In this document: positions 1-6,605 of the stretch, piece after piece
Layout: every line of letters begins with the position of its first letter
Numbering within the stretch: the stretch's first letter is position 1
From: CAYSZX01 sp964548875
GTDB lineage: Bacteria > Patescibacteriota > Minisyncoccia > Minisyncoccales > JANBVM01
Direction of reading: 5' to 3'
DNA: 22,396 nucleotides
Assembly (NCBI GenBank): GCA_964548875.1
Contig: CAZJSP010000007.1
Coordinates: 1 to 22,396 of the forward strand
Made by a program: the position numbers and the translations under genes
The notes under the pieces: model-generated
Seen by the model: the letters and a program-made list of their open reading frames with translations, nothing else
Databases searched by the model: none
What the model was told of the DNA's origin: nothing

Positions 1-934
1 CGTAAAAGAGTGTAAGGCTAAAAACGGTTAACAATATAATAACGGTTAAAGCAATCTTTTTCTTGTTTCGAAAAAAGTTTTTAATTTTTGTTGAAAAAAA
101 GGAGGATTTTTTGTTAAATGGTTGAATTTTTATCTGTTTTTTCTTTTTTGGTAAAGATATTCTAATTCTAGGAAGCTTTTTTTTCTTAATATTCTTGAAG
201 AAAGACAACATTATATTCTTAAGAGAAACCTTCTTAATGCTCTTTAGGGTTGTCTTTTTACTATTTTCTTTTTGCCCTAAAACTATAGCTAAAAAAACTC
301 CTTTTACTTGACTAGCTTTTTTCTTTTTCTTATTTAGAATTTTTTTAATTGTTTTTTCATTTAAAGGGGAATTAATAATTTCTTGGATTAAATTTTTTTT
401 ATCAAAAAAATTATAAACCTCTCTGGTAAAAACTAAAATTAAGTCATTCTTGGTTAATTTGCTAGAAATTATTTTTGAAAACACTTTAATTGGATAAGGA
501 GAAGACTGGTTATATTTAGTTTTATCATCGACATCTATAATCTCCCCATTTCTAACTATTAATATTTTAATATCTCCAGTTTTAGAAAATATGAGTTTAA
601 ATTTTTTAATTGAAAAGGCAGCAAAACTTAAATTACTAAGCCAGCTTATATTGCCTTTTTCGGCTTTTTCAGAGAGAATATTATTAACAGCTTTTAAGCT
701 CTTTTTAAATGAATTCTCTAGGCTAGAATCTACCGTTTTAAAGTATTCTTCTTTGATAGTTTTTGCAATCCTTCTGACTAAATAAATATTATTGGGTAGA
801 GTATTTTTAAGTATACCAACTAAACAAAGATTTCCCTTGTCTTTTTCATAGATGCTTTTTGGATGATAACAAAAGCTATCAAAAATTAAGTCTTTCTTAA
901 GTTTTGGATTAAAAACAAATTCAAAAATTTTCAT
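1..934 (-). CDS. Membrane-anchored PP2C-like (degenerate phosphatase fold) protein, partial
   Basis: An open frame of 311 codons starts at the ATG at 934-932 on the minus strand and runs off the left edge, so the C-terminus is missing. Residues 1-220 follow the strand order of PP2C/PPM phosphatases: a strand with NLCLVGIL near 35-42, a long helix region, SFAAFSIKK near 103-111, TGDIKILIVRNGE (119-131, like the PPM 'GDSRxyLxRxG' strand), LTKNDLILVFTREV (160-173, like 'GDxllLxTDGl') and VKGVFLAIVLG (210-220, like the last strand). The metal-binding aspartates expected in DGMGG and TDG are not there (GILKN and TRE instead), so it is probably not an active phosphatase. A lysine-rich stretch follows, then a hydrophobic segment from about 294 that looks like a membrane span cut by the edge. 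The fold assignment is inference from pattern matching. The reading frame is certain. Confidence 0.6.
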   Translation of the reverse strand, partial: MKIFEFVFNPKLKKDLIFDSFCYHPKSIYEKDKGNLCLVGILKNTLPNNIYLVRRIAKTIKEEYFKTVDSSLENSFKKSLKAVNNILSEKAEKGNISWLSNLSFAAFSIKKFKLIFSKTGDIKILIVRNGEIIDVDDKTKYNQSSPYPIKVFSKIISSKLTKNDLILVFTREVYNFFDKKNLIQEIINSPLNEKTIKKILNKKKKKASQVKGVFLAIVLGQKENSKKTTLKSIKKVSLKNIMLSFFKNIKKKKLPRIRISLPKKKKQIKIQPFNKKSSFFSTKIKNFFRNKKKIALTVIILLTVFSLTLFY

Positions 935-969
935 TTTCTTATTTTAAAGTTTTTCTTGTAAAATAACAA
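935..969 (-). promoter_or_regulatory. Leaderless promoter for the PP2C-like gene
   Basis: On the minus strand TTGTTA (969-964) is followed after 17 nt by TAAAAT (946-941), and the ATG at 934 comes 6 nt later. With standard sigma70 spacing the start site would be the A of the ATG. Seen by inspection; no start-site data. Confidence 0.5.
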
Positions 970-980
970 ATGGATAAAAA

Positions 981-1053
981 GGGCGTGTAGCTCAGGGGCA
1001 AGAGCGCTGCATTCACATTGCAGAGGTCATTGGTTCAAATCCAATCACGCCCA
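981..1053 (+). tRNA. tRNA-Val (anticodon CAC)
   Basis: A full cloverleaf can be drawn. The acceptor stem is GGGCGTG (981-987) with CACGCCC (1046-1052). The D-stem is GCTC/GAGC (990-993, 1002-1005). The anticodon stem is CTGCA/TGCAG (1007-1011, 1019-1023) with loop TTCACAT, placing anticodon CAC at 1014-1016, which reads GUG (Val). The T-stem is ATTGG/CCAAT around TTCAAAT. The discriminator is A1053 and CCA is not encoded, so it must be added afterwards. A possible -10 (TAAAAT, 959-964) lies upstream. Confidence 0.95.
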
Positions 1054-1058
1054 CTAAT

Positions 1059-1093
1059 TTGAAAAGGTTGCCATAAAAAGATAAAATAGGGGA
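1059..1093 (+). promoter_or_regulatory. Leaderless promoter for the winged-helix gene
   Basis: TTGAAA (1059-1064), a 17-nt spacer and TAAAAT (1082-1087) are followed by AGGGGA and the ATG at 1094. The gap from -10 to ATG is exactly 6 nt, so the mRNA would begin at the start codon. The AGGGGA just before the ATG is too close to serve as a normal ribosome binding site. Confidence 0.55.
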
Positions 1094-1417
1094 ATGGTTA
1101 AAGAATTAAAAATAAAAATAGGGGAAGAGACCACAATCCATGATTTGCTTATTTTATCCATATCCATATTGAATAAAAATAATAAAAGGGCAAACTTTGA
1201 AAATATTTTAAAAAAGTGCTTTAATCTTTCTCCGGAGATTATTTCTTTCGAAGAAAATAATTGGCCAGATGCTCGCAAAATAGATCGACCATTAAGAGGC
1301 TTAAGAAATAAAAAGCTTCTTAAAAAAAACGAAAATAACTGCTTTGAGCTTACAAAAAAAGGTAAAAAGAGGTCGTCGGAAACTATTAAATCTTTATATC
1401 AAGGAAAATTACTATAA
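1094..1417 (+). CDS. Small winged-helix-like protein, unknown function
   Basis: A 107-residue soluble protein with no signal or membrane segment. The N-terminal part (about 16-50) looks helical. Residues about 66-92 have the layout of the last helix and wing of winged-helix domains: RPLRGLRNKKLLKK, then a short hairpin ending in ELTKKGKK. The pattern is like the N-terminal wHTH domain of Mrr-type proteins and like several regulators, where a conserved 'L..L...gll......y.LT..G' closes the wing. DNA binding is therefore plausible but not proven. It is the first gene of a tight unit: the next small ORF starts 2 nt after its stop, followed by a nuclease and xseA-xseB. It could be a regulator of that unit or an accessory DNA-binding subunit. 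Confidence 0.6.
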   Translation: MVKELKIKIGEETTIHDLLILSISILNKNNKRANFENILKKCFNLSPEIISFEENNWPDARKIDRPLRGLRNKKLLKKNENNCFELTKKGKKRSSETIKSLYQGKLL

Positions 1418-1419
1418 AA

Positions 1420-1542
1420 ATGTTGAATTATTTAGCTAACATATTAGAAGCGTTTGTATTCGGCTTAATAATGTTATCCGTCTTATCGTTTCTAGTATTC
1501 CATATTGTATTATTTTTTATCGTTAAAATGAAAGGATTTTAA
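1420..1542 (+). CDS. 40-residue single-span membrane peptide
   Basis: The ORF starts with ATG at 1420, 2 nt after the stop of the winged-helix gene, and ends with TAA at 1540-1542, 2 nt before the ATG of the nuclease gene. It encodes 40 residues. After a short polar start (MLNYLANILE) nearly everything to residue 35 is hydrophobic, followed by VKMKGF with two lysines, which suggests one membrane span with the C-terminus in the cytoplasm by the positive-inside rule. The exact fit between two genes with spacing typical of this window argues for a real gene. Nothing in the sequence gives a function. It might be a structural or regulatory membrane peptide. Confidence 0.5.
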   Translation: MLNYLANILEAFVFGLIMLSVLSFLVFHIVLFFIVKMKGF

Positions 1543-1544
1543 TA

Positions 1545-2303
1545 ATGTCAGATTATTATAACGCAAAAAGAAAAAGTAATTTATTTAGCTCTCAGTCTGA
1601 AAGCTCTTTTAGGTTAAGCAGATCAAAAATTGATCTTTTTTTAGAGTGTCCTAGATGTTTTTATTTAGACCGAAAACTAGGAATTGGTCGCCCTCCAGGC
1701 TATCCTTTCACACTAAATAGTGCTGTAGACACTCTTTTAAAAAAAGAATTTGATATTTATAGAGAAAAACAGGCTCCTCATCCACTCATGATTGAAAACA
1801 ATATTGACGCTGTTCCTTTTAAGCATAAAGAAATAGATATTTGGAGAAATAACTGGAAAGGAGTGCAGTATTTACACGAACCTACAAACTTATTAATTAC
1901 GGGAGCAATAGACGACGTCTGGATTAATTCTCAAAATCAGTTAATTGTTGTTGATTACAAAGCAACAGCTAAAAAAAAGGAGGTCACTTTAGATGCCGAC
2001 TGGCAAATTGCCTATAAGAGACAAGTTGAGATTTATCAATGGTTGTTAAGAAGAAACGGATTTAAGGTTTCCGACATTTCCTATTTTGTTTATTGTAATG
2101 GTAATACTAGAGCAAAGGCTTTTAACAATAAAATAGAATTTAGAATAAAGGTTATTCCCTATAAAGGAGATGATGGTTGGATTGAAGAGACCATCAAGAA
2201 TATGCATCATTGTCTTTCTCAAAATATAGTTCCAGAAATGGGTCAAGATTGCGACTATTGTGCCTATAAAAAAGCCTCTTCTAAAGTAGAAGGTTGGAAA
2301 TAA
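1545..2303 (+). CDS. RecB/Cas4-like PD-(D/E)XK nuclease with four cysteines
   Basis: A 252-residue protein with the motif order of the RecB/Cas4 branch of the PD-(D/E)XK superfamily. SRSKIDLFLECPRCFY (25-40) is the N-terminal helix seen in RecB-like nucleases. GAIDDVW (120-126) carries the first acidic residue, VVDYKATA (135-142) gives D137 and K139 as the D-x-K core, and QVEIYQW (160-166) is the QxxxY helix. A CxxC pair at 35/38 and another at 236/239 could hold an iron-sulfur cluster or zinc, much as in Cas4 and AddB, although the spacing differs from both. The gene lies 9 nt upstream of xseA, so a role in DNA end processing or breakdown is likely. No helicase or Cas gene is near it, so the Cas4 likeness concerns fold only. 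Confidence 0.8.
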   Translation: MSDYYNAKRKSNLFSSQSESSFRLSRSKIDLFLECPRCFYLDRKLGIGRPPGYPFTLNSAVDTLLKKEFDIYREKQAPHPLMIENNIDAVPFKHKEIDIWRNNWKGVQYLHEPTNLLITGAIDDVWINSQNQLIVVDYKATAKKKEVTLDADWQIAYKRQVEIYQWLLRRNGFKVSDISYFVYCNGNTRAKAFNNKIEFRIKVIPYKGDDGWIEETIKNMHHCLSQNIVPEMGQDCDYCAYKKASSKVEGWK

Positions 2304-2312
2304 TAAATTAAA

Positions 2313-3587
2313 ATGCCTTATTCTGGTAATCAGGTTATTAGCGTTAGTGATTTTGTTAAAACTATCAATTTGCTCATTTCTGAAATTGAGCCTGTTTGGA
2401 TTGAGGGAGAAATAATAGGCCTAAAAAACTGGAAAGACAGGGTTGTATTTTTTGACATTAAAGATAAAGAGTCTGTTTTACACTGCAGTATTTACTTTTC
2501 TAGATTCCAATCAGTTGGATTGGCTTTGGAAGATGGAATGAAAATAAAGGTCATAGGAGAGCCTCAATTAAGAGGCAACAGAGGAGTTTTTAACTTAAAT
2601 GTTAGGGATATTCAGCTGTCTGGTGAGGGGTCCTTTAAGAAAGCCTATGAATTGTTGAAAGCAAAATTAGTAAGCGAGGGATTGTTTGAAAGAAAAAGGA
2701 AGATTCCAGACTTTACAAAAAAAGTGGGTGTTATTACCTCCAAAGAAGGTGCTGTTATTCATGATTTTCGTAAAAATTTAAAAAAAATAGGGTATCAAAT
2801 TTATTTCTATGATGCTTTAGTAGAGGGAGAAAAATCAGCTTCTTCTTTAAATAAGGCAGTTCAGTGGTTTAATGAAAACAGGCCCGATCTAGATGTTTTA
2901 ATTATTATGAGAGGAGGGGGGAGCTTAGAATCTTTACAAGGCTTTAATAATGAAGTTTTAGCTAGATCTATTTATGGCTCTAAAATTCCTACCTTATGTG
3001 GTATTGGCCATGAAAAAGATATCCCTCTGGCTTCTTTAGTGGCTGATGTTTCTGTTTCGACTCCTACGGCAGTAGCTAATTACTTAAATAATTCTTGGGA
3101 TTCTTTAGAAAAAAATATTCCTTTTTGGGAAGAAAAAATTCAAAATCAATTTAATTCTTCTTTGGAAAAACAGTCTGGAAAAATAGATAATTTGGCACAA
3201 AGAATGTCTTTTAGCTTTAACCAAGTATTTAATAATTTTGAAAGCTTAGCTGTTTCTCTTTATAATATTTTTTCTTCTTTAGAAAAACAAAGAAAAATGA
3301 TTGAAAAAAGATTAAAACAAATTAAAAAACAACTTTTAATTTATTTAGGACAAGCTATTAAGGAAAAAACAAAAACAGTAAAAGATAAAGAAAAATATTT
3401 AAAAATCCTAAATCCTGAAAACAATTTAAAATTAGGATATGGAATTGTTTTTGACGAAAATGATAAAATTATTAAGAATATAGAAAGTATTAAAAAAGAC
3501 GACATTGTAAAAACTAAACTATATAGGGGAAGTTTCTTATCAAAAATTAATAAAATTAATAAAAATGACAAAAAACAAAAAAGATAA
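2313..3587 (+). CDS. xseA: Exodeoxyribonuclease VII large subunit
   Basis: A 424-residue protein with the whole XseA layout. An N-terminal OB-fold (about 8-100, with VWIEGEI and VVFFDIKD) binds single-stranded DNA. The catalytic domain has GVITSKEGAVIHD (about 142-154), DVLIIMRGGGSLESLQGFN and GIGHEKDIPLASLVADVSVSTPTAVA, the family's hallmark blocks. A long coiled-coil region then follows (about 260-365) and a short beta-rich C-terminus. With XseB it degrades single-stranded DNA from both ends to acid-soluble oligonucleotides in mismatch repair and DNA damage tolerance. The gene overlaps xseB by 23 nt, which suggests translational coupling. There is no Shine-Dalgarno; the ATG follows an A/T-rich stretch. 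Confidence 0.97.
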   Translation: MPYSGNQVISVSDFVKTINLLISEIEPVWIEGEIIGLKNWKDRVVFFDIKDKESVLHCSIYFSRFQSVGLALEDGMKIKVIGEPQLRGNRGVFNLNVRDIQLSGEGSFKKAYELLKAKLVSEGLFERKRKIPDFTKKVGVITSKEGAVIHDFRKNLKKIGYQIYFYDALVEGEKSASSLNKAVQWFNENRPDLDVLIIMRGGGSLESLQGFNNEVLARSIYGSKIPTLCGIGHEKDIPLASLVADVSVSTPTAVANYLNNSWDSLEKNIPFWEEKIQNQFNSSLEKQSGKIDNLAQRMSFSFNQVFNNFESLAVSLYNIFSSLEKQRKMIEKRLKQIKKQLLIYLGQAIKEKTKTVKDKEKYLKILNPENNLKLGYGIVFDENDKIIKNIESIKKDDIVKTKLYRGSFLSKINKINKNDKKQKR

Positions 3588-3771
3588 TGTTAAGGAGTCT
3601 CTTAATCAATTAGAAGAAATAGTTAGTTGGTTTGAAAGCCAAGACGATATAGATATTGAGAAAGGACTAAAAAAGGTAAAAGAGGGGGTAGTTATTATTA
3701 AGGGCCTTAAAAAAAGATTAAAGGTGGTTCAAAACGAATTTAATGAAATTAGAAAAGATTTAAAAGAATAA
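3565..3771 (+). CDS. xseB: Exodeoxyribonuclease VII small subunit
   Basis: A 68-residue, mostly helical protein with the XseB pattern: SLNQLEEIVSWFE, then DIDIEKGLKKVKEGV and a closing helix KKRLKVVQNEF. The family is normally 60-80 residues, so it is full length. Several copies of the small subunit coat the coiled-coil of XseA and control its activity. It starts inside the 3' end of xseA (overlap 23 nt) and ends 2 nt before the next gene. Confidence 0.95.
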   Translation: MTKNKKDNVKESLNQLEEIVSWFESQDDIDIEKGLKKVKEGVVIIKGLKKRLKVVQNEFNEIRKDLKE

Positions 3772-3773
3772 AA

Positions 3774-4127
3774 ATGATTAATTTTTTACTTCTTTTTTTT
3801 AGTTGGATTTTTATAAGTATTTGGACTGATTATTATTTAAGAAAGAACTTTCCTGCTTTTCAAGAGGTTGGTCAACCTAATTATCTTTTTATTGCCTCTT
3901 TCTTCCTGTTTGCTGTTCATAAAACTACATCGCTTTTCCTTTATACTAGAGAATTTATTTTCCTTTTCATGTGCCTCTTAACCTTTGGGCTTTTTTTAAT
4001 TTCCTTGTTTAAAAAAACAACTGAAAGAAAATACAAAAAAGAAAAATCAAAAATTAACAAAGTGGCTGCTGAGTCTCAAGTTTATCGTCTTTCAAAAAAG
4101 AACATTCAAGACGATAACGAAATATAG
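3774..4127 (+). CDS. Small multi-span membrane protein, unknown function
   Basis: A 117-residue protein that I do not recognise. Hydrophobic stretches at about 2-18, 38-55 and 62-82 suggest three membrane spans; TDYYLRKNFPAFQEVGQPN lies between the first and second. After about residue 84 the tail is highly charged and lysine-rich (KKTTERKYKKEKSK) and probably cytoplasmic. The gene starts 2 nt after xseB and is the last of the unit that begins at 1094. It is followed by a hairpin and T-tract. Small membrane proteins of this kind are common in CPR genomes and mostly uncharacterised. Confidence 0.7.
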   Translation: MINFLLLFFSWIFISIWTDYYLRKNFPAFQEVGQPNYLFIASFFLFAVHKTTSLFLYTREFIFLFMCLLTFGLFLISLFKKTTERKYKKEKSKINKVAAESQVYRLSKKNIQDDNEI

Positions 4128-4145
4128 AAAAACGAAAACAAAAGA

Positions 4146-4186
4146 TTGCCCGAAAGGGTATTTTTTTGTTTAAAGGGTATTTTTTT
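4146..4186 (+). terminator. Short hairpin with two T-tracts in a 15-nt direct repeat
   Basis: GCCC-GAAA-GGGT (4148-4159) forms a four-pair stem with a GAAA tetraloop, followed by seven T (4161-4167). The 15-nt word AAAGGGTATTTTTTT occurs at 4153-4167 and again at 4172-4186, giving a second T-tract. It lies 18-59 nt after the stop at 4127 and before a promoter, where a terminator is expected. The stem is short, so it may be weak. Confidence 0.45.
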
Positions 4187-4191
4187 CTGAT

Positions 4192-4220
4192 TTGTAAAAA
4201 GAACTCTTTTGATTTAGAAT
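4192..4220 (+). promoter_or_regulatory. Promoter for the DUF167-rlmN unit
   Basis: TTGTAA (4192-4197), a 17-nt spacer and TAGAAT (4215-4220) lie 20 nt before the ATG at 4241. This predicts a leader of about 14 nt, unlike the near-leaderless promoters elsewhere in the window. Confidence 0.5.
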
Positions 4221-4240
4221 AAAATAATTGTAATTTTAAA

Positions 4241-4462
4241 ATGCTTATTAAAGTTAAGGTAATATCGGCCTCTAAAAAAAATAAGGTAATTAAAAAAGAA
4301 AAGGATGAATTCACTGTAATGATTAAAAGTAAACCCTTCCAAGGAGAGGCTAATAAGGAGGTTAGGGAAGTTTTAAGCAAATATTTTAATATAGATCAAT
4401 CGGAGTTAAGACTAAAAAGAGGATTTAAAAAAAGGAATAAGATTTTTGAAATAATAAAATGA
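4241..4462 (+). CDS. DUF167 (YggU/UPF0235) family protein
   Basis: A 73-residue protein, full length for the bacterial DUF167 family. It shows the alternating strand pattern LIKVKVISASKKNKV, then a second strand (FTVMIKSKP) and the diagnostic helix FQGEANKEVREVLSKYF, ending with RLKRGFKKRNKIFEI, which matches the family's 'GxxxRxKxxxi' end. Structures of homologues are known but the biochemical function is not. It overlaps the rlmN start by 4 nt (ATGA), so the two are likely co-translated. Confidence 0.88.
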   Translation: MLIKVKVISASKKNKVIKKEKDEFTVMIKSKPFQGEANKEVREVLSKYFNIDQSELRLKRGFKKRNKIFEIIK

Positions 4463-5454
4463 ACATAAAGAAAATAGAAGAATGCCTGCAAGAGGAGCCA
4501 GACTATCGTATTAAACAGGCTAAAAAGTGGATCTTTCAAAAATTAATTACCGATTGGCAAGAAGCAACAACTCTCCCTCTAAGTTTAAGAAAAAATTTGA
4601 AAAAAAAGTGTTCGCTTTCTATTAAAGGAAAAAAGATTTTTTCTAAAGACCAGAAAACCATTAAGGCCATTATAAACCTTGAAGATAACTTTCAAATAGA
4701 AACCGTTTTAATGAAATATGACAAAGACAGAAATACTGTTTGTGTTTCTTCCCAGGTAGGCTGTCCTTTAAATTGCTCTTTCTGTGCAACAGGAAGAATG
4801 GGTTTTAAAAGAAATTTAAATTATTCAGAAATAATCCAGCAAGTCTTGTTCTTCGCTCGCCACTTAAAAGAAAAAGGGGAGAAAATAACCAATATCGTGT
4901 TTATGGGAATGGGAGAACCCTTTTTAAATTATGATAATGTTATGAGATCTATCAATGTTCTTAATGATAAGGATGGATTTAATTTAGGTATTAGGTCTTT
5001 CTCTATTTCAACAGCTGGAATAATAGAAGGAATAGAAAAGCTTATGAAAGAAGAAAAACAAATTAATCTAGCCATTTCACTTAACGCCCCTAATAATGAG
5101 CTAAGATCTAAATTAATGCCAATAAATAAAAAATACCCTTTAAAAGATCTTATAAAAATAGTAAAAATATATATTGAAAAAAGTCGACGAAAGGTAATGT
5201 TTGAGTATATAATGATAGATGGAATAAACGATAAAGAAGAGCATGCTTATGAATTATCAGTTCTACTAAAAAATTTATTATGTGTTGTAAATCTTATTCC
5301 TTGCAATCCTGTAGGAGAGAAGTTCCAACCTTCAAAAAAAGAAAAAATTCAAAAATTTAAAGAAATATTAGAAAAGAAGGGAATAAGGGTAACCCAAAGA
5401 AAAGTCTTCGGCAGAGATATTTCAGCCGCTTGCGGTCAATTAGCAAAAAACTAA
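4459..5454 (+). CDS. rlmN: 23S rRNA (adenine2503-C2)-methyltransferase, radical SAM
   Basis: A 331-residue protein containing every key RlmN block. The radical SAM cysteines are in CPLNCSFCATGRMGF (C102, C106, C109). Other blocks are FMGMGEPFLNYDNV, SISTAGI, AISLNAPNNELRSKLMP, FEYIMIDGIND and NLIPCNPV. The end, RKVFGRDISAACGQL, provides C325 as the second catalytic cysteine of the methylation mechanism. It methylates A2503 of 23S rRNA, and in some bacteria A37 of certain tRNAs, using S-adenosylmethionine and a [4Fe-4S] cluster. The length is slightly below the usual 340-380 residues, because the N-terminal domain is compact. It lies downstream of the DUF167 gene with a 4-nt overlap. Confidence 0.97.
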   Translation: MNIKKIEECLQEEPDYRIKQAKKWIFQKLITDWQEATTLPLSLRKNLKKKCSLSIKGKKIFSKDQKTIKAIINLEDNFQIETVLMKYDKDRNTVCVSSQVGCPLNCSFCATGRMGFKRNLNYSEIIQQVLFFARHLKEKGEKITNIVFMGMGEPFLNYDNVMRSINVLNDKDGFNLGIRSFSISTAGIIEGIEKLMKEEKQINLAISLNAPNNELRSKLMPINKKYPLKDLIKIVKIYIEKSRRKVMFEYIMIDGINDKEEHAYELSVLLKNLLCVVNLIPCNPVGEKFQPSKKEKIQKFKEILEKKGIRVTQRKVFGRDISAACGQLAKN

Positions 5455-5488
5455 AAAGTCGAACTTGTAAAAAAAATAATCATTAAAA

Positions 5489-5854
5489 ATGAATTTACTT
5501 AAACTTTTAGGGTTCGGAGTATTAATTTGGGATGTTGTGTTTATTACGGATGCTGTTCTAAACAGCTTTGATATTTTACCTATTCTAATTACTCAAACCA
5601 TTTTCATAATTATTGTAATTGTTACTTATTTACTAAGTGAAAACCTAGAAATCACATCGGTTAAAGAAATTCTCAAGTATGGCTTTGCCTGGACTGCAGT
5701 AATGATGTTTCTTGATGTAGTTGTTGCTGCCTGCTGTTTGGACTGGTTTTTTCTAAGCGAATACAGTACTTGGGTTAACTACTCTATAGTTCTTATTACT
5801 CCTATTATTACCGTAAAAACTAAACAAACGATCAATTCAGAAGATGCAAGCTAA
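5489..5854 (+). CDS. Four-span membrane protein, unknown function
   Basis: A 121-residue protein with four likely membrane spans (about 6-23, 28-49, 64-84, 95-113). Charged residues in the loops are few. I cannot name the family. Two features stand out: acidic residues inside or beside spans (IWDVVFITDAVL in span 1, MMFLDVVVAACCLDWFF in span 3) and a CC pair. The gene starts 34 nt after rlmN and its 3' end overlaps the next gene by 11 nt. Because of that overlap it is probably expressed with the nuclease downstream, though a shared job is only a guess. Confidence 0.65.
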   Translation: MNLLKLLGFGVLIWDVVFITDAVLNSFDILPILITQTIFIIIVIVTYLLSENLEITSVKEILKYGFAWTAVMMFLDVVVAACCLDWFFLSEYSTWVNYSIVLITPIITVKTKQTINSEDAS

Positions 5855-6605
5855 ATATTTGAAGCGCCATTATGGCTACGGAATTAATGGCTTTTGGTAT
5901 CCAAGAGTCACTTCTATTTGTGGAATCATTTCTAAACCAGGAATAGAAAATTGGATAGCTAGCCATGGCAGCGTTTATGCAATGAAAAAAAGAAGAAAAG
6001 AACTCACTGATTGGGGGAGTGCTATTCATGATACGGTAGAAAAGATATTATTGGGGAAAATGCCAAAAATTGATGCCAAGGTATGTCCATCAATAGACGC
6101 TTTCTTAGAGTGGATGAAAGAGCATAAGGTTGATATTGAAGGAGTAGAGCAAAGAGTAATTAGTAAAAAACATTGCTATGCTGGTACTTTAGATGTCTTA
6201 GCCCAAATAGATAATACCTATGGAGTATTAGATATTAAAACTAGTAAAAACATTTGGGATGAACATTTTTTACAAACATCAGCCTATTTTCAAGCTCATA
6301 ATGAAAACCATAAAACTAAAGCAAAAACTCAATGGATATTAAAAATTGATCAATTCCAAGAATGTGCAATTTGTAAAGCCAAAAGGCGCCATAAAGGAAA
6401 AAACCCTGAAATTAAAGGGGGAAAGAAAAAATGCAATCATGAATGGGGAGAAGTAAGGGGGGTTTGTAAAATGAAAGAAATCAAAAATTATCCTTATTAC
6501 AAAAAAGCCTTTTTAAATGCTAAGAAATTATGGGAGTTTACTAATAGAGATTGGCTTTCTCAAGTAAGGAATTATCCTAACAAGCACAAATATGCAAAAT
6601 CGTAA
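5844..6605 (+). CDS. PD-(D/E)XK nuclease with zinc-ribbon-like insert
   Basis: A 253-residue protein that resembles phage and RecB-like exonucleases of the PD-(D/E)XK fold. WGSAIHDTVEKIL (57-69) supplies the N-terminal His-containing helix and VEQRV (101-105) an acidic residue. YAGTLDVLA (112-120) gives D117, GVLDIKTSK (127-135) gives D130 and K132, and QTSAY (144-148) is the QxxxY helix. After the core strand TQWILKID an insert carries CAIC (174-177) and CNHEW (197-201), with another Cys at 208, so a zinc-binding ribbon is likely. The insert is rich in Lys and Arg (about 178-196), consistent with nucleic acid contact. It differs in sequence from the nuclease at 1545. Start chosen at ATG 5844, inside the end of the membrane-protein gene. 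It is followed directly by a pseudopilin gene. Confidence 0.75.
   Translation: MQAKYLKRHYGYGINGFWYPRVTSICGIISKPGIENWIASHGSVYAMKKRRKELTDWGSAIHDTVEKILLGKMPKIDAKVCPSIDAFLEWMKEHKVDIEGVEQRVISKKHCYAGTLDVLAQIDNTYGVLDIKTSKNIWDEHFLQTSAYFQAHNENHKTKAKTQWILKIDQFQECAICKAKRRHKGKNPEIKGGKKKCNHEWGEVRGVCKMKEIKNYPYYKKAFLNAKKLWEFTNRDWLSQVRNYPNKHKYAKS

Noticed and set aside
591..785. 64-residue plus-strand ORF
   Set aside because: Antisense shadow of the long minus-strand ORF (2-934), which has a better start and codon pattern.
1545..2303. Cas4 of a CRISPR-Cas system
   Set aside because: No repeat array and no other cas gene; the likeness is to the fold, and the neighbour is xseA.
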